From JAHFRG01 sp041495205 (lineage in GTDB: Bacteria > Pseudomonadota > Gammaproteobacteria > Burkholderiales > JAHFRG01), in contig JBGQCF010000037.1 of NCBI GenBank assembly GCA_041495205.1, positions 1 through 23,748 on the forward strand: a stretch of 23,748 bases of DNA, given 5' to 3'. Of the stretch, positions 1 through 6,987 are shown in pieces. How positions within the stretch are numbered: the stretch's first letter is position 1; each line of letters opens with the position of its first letter. A program made the position numbers and the translations under genes. The notes beneath the pieces were generated by a model. That model did not search any database. It worked only from the letters and a program-made list of their open reading frames with translations, and was not told where the DNA came from.

Positions 1-618
1 GAGGTTGTTCTGGAAAAAATGATTGAGTGCGCCGGGAATATGTCCAGCCGCCGGGTCGAGCGGCTCAACGATGCCGTGGTAGCGCTCGGGGCTCCTCGCA
101 TCAATGAGCAGCATGGCGTCTTGCCCCAGATGCGTTTCGACAAAACGTACGTCAACCGAGTTGTTTTGCGGCTTGGGATCGAACATGACCGGCTCTATGC
201 GCGGCACTTCACTGCTTGCGGGGCGCTTTTCGGCGAGCCACTTCGGGAATCCGCCGTCGAGCACGGCGACGCTGTCAAATCCCTGCCAGCGCAGCATCCA
301 CCACAGACGCGCGGCGAACGCGCCGCCCGCGCTGTCGTAGGCCACGACTTGTTTTTCGCGGTCAATGCCGAGCTTGCCGAGTGTCTTGCAGAATTTTTCA
401 GGCGAAGGCAGGGGATGCCTGCCATTGCTTCCGGTGGACGGCGCCGAAAGGTCAGCATCCAGATTCACGAACCGCGCCGAGGGAATGTGCGCGGCAACGT
501 AAGCGCGGCGCCCCGCGCCGGGGTCGGCAAGGTCGTGGCGGCAGTCGCAAATCACCCAGCGCGGTTCATCGAGGTGCTTTGCGAGCAGGCTGGTCGAGAC
601 AAGAGTGGTATGGGTCAT
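1..618 (-). CDS. Thiosulfate/3-mercaptopyruvate sulfurtransferase (rhodanese), 3' end outside window
   Basis: An open frame reads leftward from an ATG at 618 and runs off the window edge, giving about 206 residues of a family that is usually about 280. The N-terminal rhodanese-like domain is visible, with a YDSAGGAFAARLWWMLRW stretch and VLDGGFPKW typical of SseA-type tandem rhodanese proteins. The second domain begins (LLIDARSPERYHG, then DPAAGHIPGALN), but the catalytic Cys loop lies beyond base 1. Family members transfer sulfane sulfur from thiosulfate or 3-mercaptopyruvate to an acceptor. Which substrate this one uses cannot be decided without the active-site loop. The start codon lies only 10 bases from the inverted-repeat element at 628-901, so its promoter has been replaced or lies within that element. 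Confidence 0.88.
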   Translation of the reverse strand, partial: MTHTTLVSTSLLAKHLDEPRWVICDCRHDLADPGAGRRAYVAAHIPSARFVNLDADLSAPSTGSNGRHPLPSPEKFCKTLGKLGIDREKQVVAYDSAGGAFAARLWWMLRWQGFDSVAVLDGGFPKWLAEKRPASSEVPRIEPVMFDPKPQNNSVDVRFVETHLGQDAMLLIDARSPERYHGIVEPLDPAAGHIPGALNHFFQNNL

Positions 619-627
619 GGTGTTTAC

Positions 628-901
628 GGAACCTCTGATTAAGTCCTACGCGGTTGCGACGGCGGCTTTCCGGGACGGTATGCGCGAAGCGAGGCGCAGT
701 GAATGGTTGATCCCCTTCACAAGCCGAGCGACAAAGCAGACTGCCCGGAAAGCCCCGTCCCTCCGGGTTGCGGCAAAATACGGCGTCTGCGTCGTTGCGC
801 TCCTCGGCTTCGTAGGCTCAACTACGACCTTCGTCGCGCGCCTCGCATCCATCCGCATTTTGCCAGCAACGCAATCCGTGGGGGACTTAATCAGAGGTTC
901 C
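628..901. mobile_element. 274-bp MITE-like element with 19-bp perfect terminal inverted repeats
   Basis: The ends GGAACCTCTGATTAAGTCC (628-646) and its exact reverse complement (883-901) bracket about 236 bp with no convincing coding region. The bases AC flank both ends (626-627 and 902-903), which could be a 2-bp target duplication. Each repeat carries an in-frame TAA stop (Gly-Thr-Ser-Asp-stop), and the right-hand copy supplies the last codons of the SpoIIAA-like gene. The size, perfect ends and lack of a transposase suggest a non-autonomous transposable element. The family was not recognised. Confidence 0.7.
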
Positions 902-1246
902 ACGAGCTTTCAGCCAGTCCTGCGCCGCGCGGTCGTCCTCAAACACTTGGATATCGGCATCCACAAACAGGCGTGAGAACCAGGCGCTCCAGGTCAGCCA
1001 CTGATTGTCGGTGATGACCGCGATTTTTCCGAAATCATGCTCGTGGCTGTGGGTGAAGCGGATATCCTCCCACGCCACGTCGAGCGTGTAGCGCACCATG
1101 TCGCGCAGATCAATCAACAAGTTAATTTTTTTGCCGGAACGCAGTTTTTCCAGCACGCGCTCTTCGAATTCCCGGTAGTCGGCAAGGGTGAATTCGCCCA
1201 GAACGTTGGCGGTGACCAGGTTGCCTGCATGTTGGATTGAGATCAT
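887..1246 (-). CDS. SpoIIAA-like (STAS-related) protein
   Basis: This 119-residue protein has the pattern of the SpoIIAA-like family: an N-terminal beta strand pair (MISIQHAGNLVTANVLGEFT), a helix with alternating charges, the strand INLLIDLRDM, then HEHDFGKIAVITDNQWLTW and a C-terminal VDADIQVFEDDRAAQDWL. Members of this family are small, soluble and of mostly unknown function; a regulatory or lipid/ligand-binding role is sometimes suggested. The start is supported by AAGGAG 7 to 12 bases before the ATG. The last four residues (GTSD) and the stop come from the terminal repeat of the adjacent 274-bp element, so the original C-terminus has been replaced, probably by only a few residues. Confidence 0.8.
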   Translation of the reverse strand: MISIQHAGNLVTANVLGEFTLADYREFEERVLEKLRSGKKINLLIDLRDMVRYTLDVAWEDIRFTHSHEHDFGKIAVITDNQWLTWSAWFSRLFVDADIQVFEDDRAAQDWLKARGTSD

Positions 1247-1294
1247 CGGGAGCTCCTTATTTAATATTAGGAAACTACGGCGGCAACAGCAATG

Positions 1295-2149
1295 TCATTC
1301 GTCCGGCATGCCGCGCGGGGGCGCGGCCTTGATGCTGAGGATGCCGCCGGCCGCGATGAGGCCGATGCCCAGCCAGCCGCTAACGGACAGCAATTCGCCC
1401 CACAACACAATGCCGAACAATGAAGCAAACACCACCGTGCTGTAGGCGAGGCTGTCGGAAACCAGAGTCTTACCCTTGCCGTAGGCGCGAGTCATGGCAA
1501 GCTGCGCCAGGGTTGCGGTCGTGCCCAGCCCGAGCAAAATGAGCAGGTTTTCCCGGTTCACGCTGTGGAAGGTGTTCAGCAGCATCCATATTCCCGCGCC
1601 GACCGTGCACAACAAGGTGAAATAAAATACCACCCGCCATTCAGGCTCGCCGATTTTTCCAAGCTGCTTGATATTGAAATAAGCGATGCCGGCGAGAAAA
1701 CCGGAAACCAGGCCGAGTAAGCCGGCGAAAAACTGCTCTTGATTCAGCGTCGGCCGCAGCAGCAGCACAATGCCGGCAAATCCCAGGATGATGGCAAGCA
1801 CCAACGGCCAGTGCGCGCGCTCTTTGAGCCACAACGTGGTGAGCAGCGCAAGAAACAGCGGCGAAGTGTAATTAAGCGTAACCGCCGTGGCGAGCGGCAG
1901 GGCGCTGATGGCGTAGAAGTAGAGAAGGAGTGCGACGAAACCCGAAAGGCTGCGCGCCAGATGCATTTTCCAGTGCCGGGTGGCAAGCGGCAGCCGCTGG
2001 TGCCGGGTAATCACGTAAATTACCGCGAGCCCGATGACGGAGCGGTAAAACACCAATTCGGCGCTGGAAAAATGCGCCGCGCCCAGTTTGACGAACACAC
2101 TCATGCAGGCGAACAGCAGGCCCGCTGCCAGCATCCATAAGGACTGCAT
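1295..2149 (-). CDS. EamA/DMT-superfamily inner-membrane transporter
   Basis: The 284-residue product is almost entirely hydrophobic, with about ten predicted membrane segments arranged as two EamA repeats. Typical DMT features are the N-terminal LLFACMSVFVKLGAAHFSSAELVFYRS, the HLARSLSGFVALLLYFYAISALPLATAVTLNYTSPLF segment across the end of repeat one, and a repeat-two SLAYSTVVFASLFGIVLWGELLSVSGWLGIGLIAAGGIL segment. Such proteins export metabolites or amino acids; the substrate cannot be read from sequence. I chose ATG at 2149; a TTG codon sits immediately upstream (2152). No strong ribosome binding site is visible. A short GTGAGGG-type tandem repeat lies just upstream (2165-2184). Confidence 0.85.
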   Translation of the reverse strand: MQSLWMLAAGLLFACMSVFVKLGAAHFSSAELVFYRSVIGLAVIYVITRHQRLPLATRHWKMHLARSLSGFVALLLYFYAISALPLATAVTLNYTSPLFLALLTTLWLKERAHWPLVLAIILGFAGIVLLLRPTLNQEQFFAGLLGLVSGFLAGIAYFNIKQLGKIGEPEWRVVFYFTLLCTVGAGIWMLLNTFHSVNRENLLILLGLGTTATLAQLAMTRAYGKGKTLVSDSLAYSTVVFASLFGIVLWGELLSVSGWLGIGLIAAGGILSIKAAPPRGMPDE

Positions 2150-2200
2150 CAAGAAGCGCGAAGAGTGAGGGGTGAGGGGTGAGGAGAGGAATACACCATG

Positions 2201-3304
2201 CTAAATCTGGCCGGCGAGTTGCCGCCGCAGAAACTCGTGGAAGTGCTGCATGCCGTCTTCCATCGGCGACTGGTAGGGGCCGCAGTCGTTCTCGCCGGCG
2301 AGATACAGGGCCTTGCGGCCGGCTGTCATGCGCATGCAGATTTCATCATCTTCTACTGCGGTCTCGTTGTAGGCCTGCTGTTCCGCTTCGATGAACTCGC
2401 GCTCGAACAGGGCGATGTCCTCGGGGTAATAGAATTCGACGACGTTGGTGCAGGCTTCGGCTCCGCGCGGATACAAGGTGCTGATGACCAGCACGTGCGG
2501 ATACCATTCGACCATGATGTTCGGATAATACGTGAACCAGATCGCGCCATAGGGTGGTTCTTCCCCGTTGCGGTAGCGCAGCACCGCTTCATGCCATTTT
2601 TGGTAGGCCGGCGTGCCGGGCTTGGCGAGCTTGCGGTTGACGCCGACGGTCTGCACGTTGTACCACTCGCCGTATTCCCACTTCAGGTTGCTGGCATCCA
2701 CGAAGTTCCCCAGGCCGGGATGGAACGGCACCACGTGGTAATCCTCAAGATAGACTTCTATAAAAGTCTTCCAGTTGAAGGCGTATTCCTGCACTTCCAC
2801 GCGGTCCAGCAGGTAGCCGGAAAAATCAAATTCCTTCAGCACGCCGAGTCCGGCGAGGTCTTGCGCCACGTCGCGGCCGCCCGCGAACAACATGCCGTTC
2901 CAGCGGGTTAGCGGAGTCTTCGGGAGATCGAGGCAAGGGGTGGTGGGAAAATGCGGGGCGCCGAGCAATTTGCCGTCCATCGCATAAGTCCAGCGGTGCA
3001 GCGGGCAGACCATATTTTTGGCGTTGCCGCGGCCTTTGAGAATGATGGATTGGCGATGGCGGCAGACATTGCCAATGAGCTCGATGCCGTGCTCATTGTG
3101 GACCAGCGATTTGGCGTCGTTCATACAGTTGAGGACATGGTAATCGCCGATATTGGGGACCATCAGTTGGTGGCCGATGTAGCCCGGGCCGCGGTCGAAC
3201 AGGACGGCTTTTTCGGCTTCGGCGATGCGCGCATCGAAATACCAGTTGACCGGAAGTTGCGACGAAGTTGAAGCGAGCACAGACGCCTGAGCCAGATTAG
3301 ACAT
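2201..3304 (-). CDS. Rieske non-heme iron oxygenase, alpha subunit type
   Basis: The 367-residue protein has an N-terminal Rieske [2Fe-2S] domain with ligands Cys81-x-His83 and Cys100-x2-His103, followed by a ring-hydroxylase catalytic domain with the mononuclear iron motif Glu187-x2-His190-x4-His195 (EDYHVVPFH). Homologues use electrons from a reductase to insert dioxygen into an organic substrate. No small beta subunit, ferredoxin or reductase gene is next to it, and the substrate is unknown. I chose ATG 3304 rather than 3334 because GGAGG (3313-3317) sits 8 bases upstream of it. A tandem 18-bp repeat lies 57-92 bases upstream of this start. Confidence 0.9.
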   Translation of the reverse strand: MSNLAQASVLASTSSQLPVNWYFDARIAEAEKAVLFDRGPGYIGHQLMVPNIGDYHVLNCMNDAKSLVHNEHGIELIGNVCRHRQSIILKGRGNAKNMVCPLHRWTYAMDGKLLGAPHFPTTPCLDLPKTPLTRWNGMLFAGGRDVAQDLAGLGVLKEFDFSGYLLDRVEVQEYAFNWKTFIEVYLEDYHVVPFHPGLGNFVDASNLKWEYGEWYNVQTVGVNRKLAKPGTPAYQKWHEAVLRYRNGEEPPYGAIWFTYYPNIMVEWYPHVLVISTLYPRGAEACTNVVEFYYPEDIALFEREFIEAEQQAYNETAVEDDEICMRMTAGRKALYLAGENDCGPYQSPMEDGMQHFHEFLRRQLAGQI

Positions 3305-3360
3305 CTTCACGTCCTCCAATTGGGCAAAGCACAAATTCTGAGACCATGACCCCCTACGCT

Positions 3361-3396
3361 AGTTGCAGATAAATTGCCAGTTGCGGATAAATTGGC
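3361..3396. repeat. Two tandem copies of an 18-bp motif upstream of the Rieske gene
   Basis: AGTTGCAGATAAATTGCC (3361-3378) is followed directly by AGTTGCGGATAAATTGGC (3379-3396), 16 of 18 bases identical. The pair lies between the divergent Rieske gene and xseB. A TAGAAT hexamer reading toward the Rieske gene (3405-3400) sits immediately upstream, so the repeats could be a tandem operator near its transcription start. This is inference from position. Confidence 0.55.
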
Positions 3397-3459
3397 GCTA
3401 TTCTAAGCAAACGGGGATAAAGTGCAAGGATTTTATCAGGAGTACCTTAAGTCTCGTCG

Positions 3460-3489
3460 TTGACCGATTGCCGCGGAGTGCGCTATTTT
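3460..3489 (+). promoter_or_regulatory. Candidate sigma-70 promoter for xseB-ispA
   Basis: TTGACC (3460-3465) and TATTTT (3484-3489) are separated by 18 bases and point toward xseB, whose ATG is 34 bases downstream of the -10. The hexamers match consensus at five of six and four of six positions. Confidence 0.4.
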
Positions 3490-3522
3490 TACTATTCGCC
3501 CGGACCTTATATAAATAAAGTA

Positions 3523-3756
3523 ATGGCCAAAACCAAATCGCAAACCTTTGAAGCCGCGCTTGCCGAGCTGGAAAGCATTGTCGCCAGCATGGAGGCCGGC
3601 CAGTTGCCGCTGGAGCAATCATTGGCCGCATACAAGCGCGGCGCGGAACTGCTCAAATACTGCCAGAGCGCGCTTGCCGAAGTGCAGCAGCAGGTGCGTA
3701 TTCTGGAAGCCGACACGCTGAAAAATTTATCCGGTGCCGACGATACCGACGGATGA
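3523..3756 (+). CDS. xseB: Exodeoxyribonuclease VII small subunit
   Basis: The 77-residue protein has the usual XseB length and signature: FEAALAELESIVASMEAGQLPLEQSLAAYKRGAELLKYCQSALAEVQQQV, a two-helix coiled-coil. XseB forms the multimeric small-subunit arms on XseA in exonuclease VII, which degrades single-stranded DNA. The ATG at 3523 fits family alignments; the longer upstream frame would add unrelated residues. Its 3' end overlaps ispA by 23 bases, the xseB-ispA arrangement common in proteobacteria, which implies translational coupling. The ribosome binding site is weak (ATAAAG). Confidence 0.93.
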   Translation: MAKTKSQTFEAALAELESIVASMEAGQLPLEQSLAAYKRGAELLKYCQSALAEVQQQVRILEADTLKNLSGADDTDG

Positions 3757-4639
3757 TTTTCAGGAATGGGCGCGCGCGCACCACGCGCGCACCGAAACCA
3801 CGCTGGGAAGCGTGCTGCCGCCCGCCGATGTCGCCCCGCAGCGCCTGCATCAGGCCATGCGCTACGCGGTGCTGGGGGGCGGGAAAAGAGTGCGGCCACT
3901 CCTGGCTTTTGCCGCAGGCGAAGCGGCGCGCGCCGATGTGGAGCGGGTAGCGATTGCGGCCGCAGCAGTGGAACTCATCCACGCCTATTCGCTGGCGCAT
4001 GACGATTTGCCGTGTATGGACAATGATGTATTACGGCGCGGCAAGCCCGCCTGCCACGTCGAATATGACGAGGCCACGGCGCTGCTGGTCGGCGACAGCC
4101 TGCAGAGCCTGGCGTTTCAGCTGCTCGCTGAATACCGTTTAAGCGATGACCCCGCGCGCCAGCTGGAAATGCTGAAACTGCTTGCGGCAGCAAGCGGCTC
4201 GCGCGGCATGGCAGGCGGGCAGGCGGTCGATCTGGACAGCACCGGCAAATCGCTCACGTTGCCCGAACTCGAATTCATGCACATTCATAAGACCGGCGCG
4301 CTGATCCGCGCCGCAGTGCTGCTGGGCGCGCAGTGCGGCACCAGCCTCGAGAAAAAACAGCTGAGCAAACTCGATCATTTCGCCAAGTGCATCGGCCTGG
4401 CTTTCCAGGTGGTGGATGATATTCTCGATGCCGAGGCGAGCACCGCGACCCTGGGCAAAACCGCAGGCAAGGATGCCGACAATAACAAGCCGACTTACGT
4501 GAGCATCATGGGCGTTGCGGCGGCGCGCGAGCTGGCCGGGCAGCTGAGAAGCGATGCCATGCAGGCGCTGGATGGATTTGACGAAGGCAGCAAACGGCTA
4601 CGGCAGCTTGCGGACTTTATAGTATTGCGGCAGTTTTGA
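3734..4639 (+). CDS. ispA: Farnesyl diphosphate synthase (short-chain polyprenyl synthase)
   Basis: The 301-residue protein carries the hallmarks of IspA: GGGKRVRP (48-55), the first aspartate-rich motif DDLPCMD (90-96) and the second DDILD (228-232). It condenses DMAPP/GPP with IPP to farnesyl diphosphate in the cytoplasm, feeding quinone, heme O/A and undecaprenyl synthesis. The start is a GTG at 3734 inside the xseB reading frame, and no in-frame ATG fits the family N-terminus better. In many proteobacteria dxs follows ispA; here the next gene is folE2 and no dxs is present. Confidence 0.95.
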   Translation: MPTIPTDDFQEWARAHHARTETTLGSVLPPADVAPQRLHQAMRYAVLGGGKRVRPLLAFAAGEAARADVERVAIAAAAVELIHAYSLAHDDLPCMDNDVLRRGKPACHVEYDEATALLVGDSLQSLAFQLLAEYRLSDDPARQLEMLKLLAAASGSRGMAGGQAVDLDSTGKSLTLPELEFMHIHKTGALIRAAVLLGAQCGTSLEKKQLSKLDHFAKCIGLAFQVVDDILDAEASTATLGKTAGKDADNNKPTYVSIMGVAAARELAGQLRSDAMQALDGFDEGSKRLRQLADFIVLRQF

Positions 4640-4699
4640 ACGCCGCTTTGAACCCCGGGGCGATAACCAGATCATACGCCGGGATTGATATCCGAGTCG

Positions 4700-4728
4700 T
4701 TTACTCAACTATTAGACCGGGTTATAAT
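4700..4728 (+). promoter_or_regulatory. Candidate sigma-70 promoter for folE2
   Basis: A perfect TATAAT (4723-4728) is preceded by TTTACT (4700-4705) with a 17-base spacer. It lies 20 bases before the folE2 ATG, in the 108-bp gap after ispA, so folE2 probably has its own promoter. Confidence 0.55.
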
Positions 4729-4747
4729 TAATGCAGAGGATTAAAAC

Positions 4748-5596
4748 ATGAACTTCCCAGAACCCATTCTTTCTTCCATACCGGACGTGCAAAGCTCTCC
4801 GGACACGCGGCACCTGTCCATAGACAAGGTGGGCATCAAATCCATTCGCCACCCGGTGCGGGTGGCGGACAAAAGCGGCGGGGTGCAGCACACCATCGCC
4901 CAGTTCAACATGTACGTGGATCTGCCACACGACTTCAAGGGCACGCACATGTCGCGCTTCGTGGAGATACTCAACAGCCACGAGCGGGAAATTTCAGTGG
5001 AATCGTTCGAGAGCATCTTGCGCGAGATGGTGGACAAGCTTGAAGCCAAAGCCGGCCACATCGAAATGAGCTTCCCTTACTTCGTCAACAAGGCGGCGCC
5101 GGTTTCAGGAGTGGAGAGCCTGCTCGATTACGACGTGACCTTCATCGGCGAAATCGTGGACCGCCAATACCACTTCGCCATGAAGGTGGTGGTTCCGGTC
5201 ACCAGCCTGTGCCCCTGCTCAAAGGAGATTTCAGAGCGCGGCGCGCACAACCAGCGCTCGCATGTGACCGTGACGGCGCGCACCAGCGGCTTTGTGTGGA
5301 TCGAGGAAATCGTGCGCTATGTGGAAGAGAACGCCTCAAGCGAGCTGTACGGGCTGCTCAAACGCCCCGACGAGAAATACGTCACCGAGCACGCTTATGA
5401 CAATCCCAGGTTCGTCGAGGACATGGTGCGCGATATCGCCGCGCGGCTCAATCGCGACAAGCGCGTTGACGCGTACGTGGTCGAATCGGAGAACTTTGAA
5501 TCCATTCATAACCATTCGGCTTACGCCCTGATCCAGCGGGACAAGAAAAGGCATGGCGTAGCCGATGGCATGATTCAAAGCCTCGGCGGAAACTAA
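4748..5596 (+). CDS. folE2: GTP cyclohydrolase IB (FolE2 type)
   Basis: The 282-residue protein matches FolE2 over its full length. The metal-site region LCPCSKEIS holds Cys155 and Cys157, and GAHNQRSH carries His167. FolE2 converts GTP to 7,8-dihydroneopterin triphosphate, the first step of folate (and queuosine) synthesis, and unlike FolE can work with metals other than zinc. The start ATG follows AGAGGATTAAAAC, with AGAGGA as ribosome binding site. It is convergent with the downstream protease gene, with 7 bases between the two stops. Confidence 0.95.
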   Translation: MNFPEPILSSIPDVQSSPDTRHLSIDKVGIKSIRHPVRVADKSGGVQHTIAQFNMYVDLPHDFKGTHMSRFVEILNSHEREISVESFESILREMVDKLEAKAGHIEMSFPYFVNKAAPVSGVESLLDYDVTFIGEIVDRQYHFAMKVVVPVTSLCPCSKEISERGAHNQRSHVTVTARTSGFVWIEEIVRYVEENASSELYGLLKRPDEKYVTEHAYDNPRFVEDMVRDIAARLNRDKRVDAYVVESENFESIHNHSAYALIQRDKKRHGVADGMIQSLGGN

Positions 5597-5622
5597 AAGC
5601 TGATCAGTATCGTTTGATCAGC
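5595..5622 (-). terminator. Intrinsic terminator of the retropepsin-like gene
   Basis: GCTGATCA (5599-5606) and TGATCAGC (5615-5622) form a perfect 8-bp stem with an 8-base loop. Read leftward, the stem is followed by TTTTAGTTT. It overlaps the last codons of the minus-strand gene and the folE2 stop region. The stem is only half GC, so strength is uncertain. Confidence 0.5.
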
Positions 5623-6257
5623 GTCATCTGCGAGCCTGCACGCTTCATTTCCACGCGGTTCAGGAAGCTCATTCCCAGCAGCGCTATCGGCAGGGCATTG
5701 CCTTCGTGTACCTGCGCATTGACGTTATTCATGGAAATGTCGCCAAGCTTCACCTCGTCCAGCTTTACCGTATAGACCGGAACAGTGCCGTTGGCGGTGG
5801 AAACCAGGCCGCGCTGCCCTTTGAGGTAATTAATGCCCAGCCGCGTGGCCTCGGCGTTGGAAATCGAAATCATGGTCGCGCCGGTATCGATCAGGAATTT
5901 CACCGGTGTACCGTTGATGCTGCCTTCCGAAACAAAGTGTCCGTTTGAGTCGGCAAACAGGGTAACGCTGGCATTTTCGGTGGCGGCAAAATTCGCAGTG
6001 ATGCCCTGGCCGAGGCTCAGCACTTGCCGCTTGCCGTCGATTAAAAATTCCGCTGATTCGGAATTGGCGCTGATCAGTTTCACTCCCTCCGGAGAGGTCT
6101 GGCCGTTGCTCAAGGTGCGCGGCTTGCCGCCGTCAATGGTCACCACCGCCTTGCCCGTAAACAAGCCGACGACGTTGACATCGGTGGCCGCCGCCGGCTC
6201 CGCAAAGAGTAGGAAAAGCAGGCAAACTAAACTAAAATTTTCCTGTTTCTTGAACAT
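5604..6257 (-). CDS. Retropepsin-like aspartic protease (clan AA, TIGR02281-like), exported
   Basis: The 217-residue protein has an N-terminal hydrophobic signal (SLVCLLFLLFAEPAAA), a middle region with a small SH3-like or linker domain, and a C-terminal single aspartic protease fold with KFLIDTGATMISIS (catalytic Asp124 in DTG) and the late LLGMSFL motif. Such proteins act as dimers, each supplying one Asp. The physiological substrate is unknown. I chose the ATG at 6257 because the signal peptide starts there; a longer frame to 6542 would overlap the divergent amidotransferase gene and has no family character. Only 12 bases separate the two divergent starts. Confidence 0.85.
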   Translation of the reverse strand: MFKKQENFSLVCLLFLLFAEPAAATDVNVVGLFTGKAVVTIDGGKPRTLSNGQTSPEGVKLISANSESAEFLIDGKRQVLSLGQGITANFAATENASVTLFADSNGHFVSEGSINGTPVKFLIDTGATMISISNAEATRLGINYLKGQRGLVSTANGTVPVYTVKLDEVKLGDISMNNVNAQVHEGNALPIALLGMSFLNRVEMKRAGSQMTLIKRY

Positions 6258-6269
6258 AAGGCCGTTTCC

Positions 6270-6986
6270 ATGAAGTCCGTCGCCATTTTCCGGAATGCGC
6301 CCACCGAGGGTCCGGGTTATTTTGCCACATTTCTCTCGCAGCATGGGATTCCATGGGTGCTCGTCAAAATTGACGAAAGGCAGCCGCTTCCGCAGCGAGC
6401 GGGAGATTACAGCGGCCTGGTATTCATGGGCGGTCCCATGAGCGTGAACGACGATTTGCCGTGGATTCCGCAGGTGCTCGGGCTGATTCGACAGGCCGTG
6501 AAACAGGAAATTCCGGTGTTGGGCCATTGCCTCGGCGGGCAATTGATGGCGAAAGCCCTGGGCGGAGAGGTGCGCAAAAATCCGGTCAAGGAAATCGGCT
6601 GGGGTGAAGTAACAGTGGAAGATAACCCGGCAGCCAAAGAATGGCTGGGGAATTCGCTGAAATCGTTTTTATCGTTTCACTGGCATGGCGAAACGTTCAC
6701 ACTTCCTCGAGGCGCCGAGCGCATCCTTTCCGGCCAGCGGTGCGAAAATCAGGCGTTCGCGCTGGGCGGGCACCTGGGTTTGCAGTGCCATGTTGAAATG
6801 ACACCCGAATTGATCAAGAGCTGGTGCGAGACGGGCGCAAGGGAAATTGCAGCGAACCTGGGGCCATCGGTGCAAACCGCCCTGGAGATGCAGGCGGATC
6901 TGGAAAACCGGGTGCCGCGGCTGCAGCGCATTGCAGACAGGCTCTATAGCCGCTGGGTCAAGGGGCTGAAGAGTTTAGACGACTAG
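6270..6986 (+). CDS. Class I glutamine amidotransferase-like protein
   Basis: The 238-residue protein has the complete class I GATase triad: nucleophile Cys87 in VLGHCLGGQL, and His174/Glu176 in LQCHVEMTPE. VFMGGPMSVND near residue 52 is typical of the GMP synthase-like stand-alone subgroup (COG0518). These enzymes hydrolyse glutamine and pass ammonia to a partner or act as gamma-glutamyl hydrolases. No synthetase domain is fused or adjacent, so the real reaction is unknown. Its stop is one base from the stop of the convergent mgtE. Confidence 0.88.
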   Translation: MKSVAIFRNAPTEGPGYFATFLSQHGIPWVLVKIDERQPLPQRAGDYSGLVFMGGPMSVNDDLPWIPQVLGLIRQAVKQEIPVLGHCLGGQLMAKALGGEVRKNPVKEIGWGEVTVEDNPAAKEWLGNSLKSFLSFHWHGETFTLPRGAERILSGQRCENQAFALGGHLGLQCHVEMTPELIKSWCETGAREIAANLGPSVQTALEMQADLENRVPRLQRIADRLYSRWVKGLKSLDD

Positions 6987-6987
6987 A

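Noticed and set aside
19..642. Long plus-strand open frame at the left edge
   Set aside because: It is antisense to the sulfurtransferase, has no recognisable family, and its final residues come from the terminal repeat of the 274-bp element.
2165..2190. GTGAGGGG-type short tandem repeat upstream of the EamA gene
   Set aside because: Only about three imperfect units of a very common simple repeat; no sign of function.
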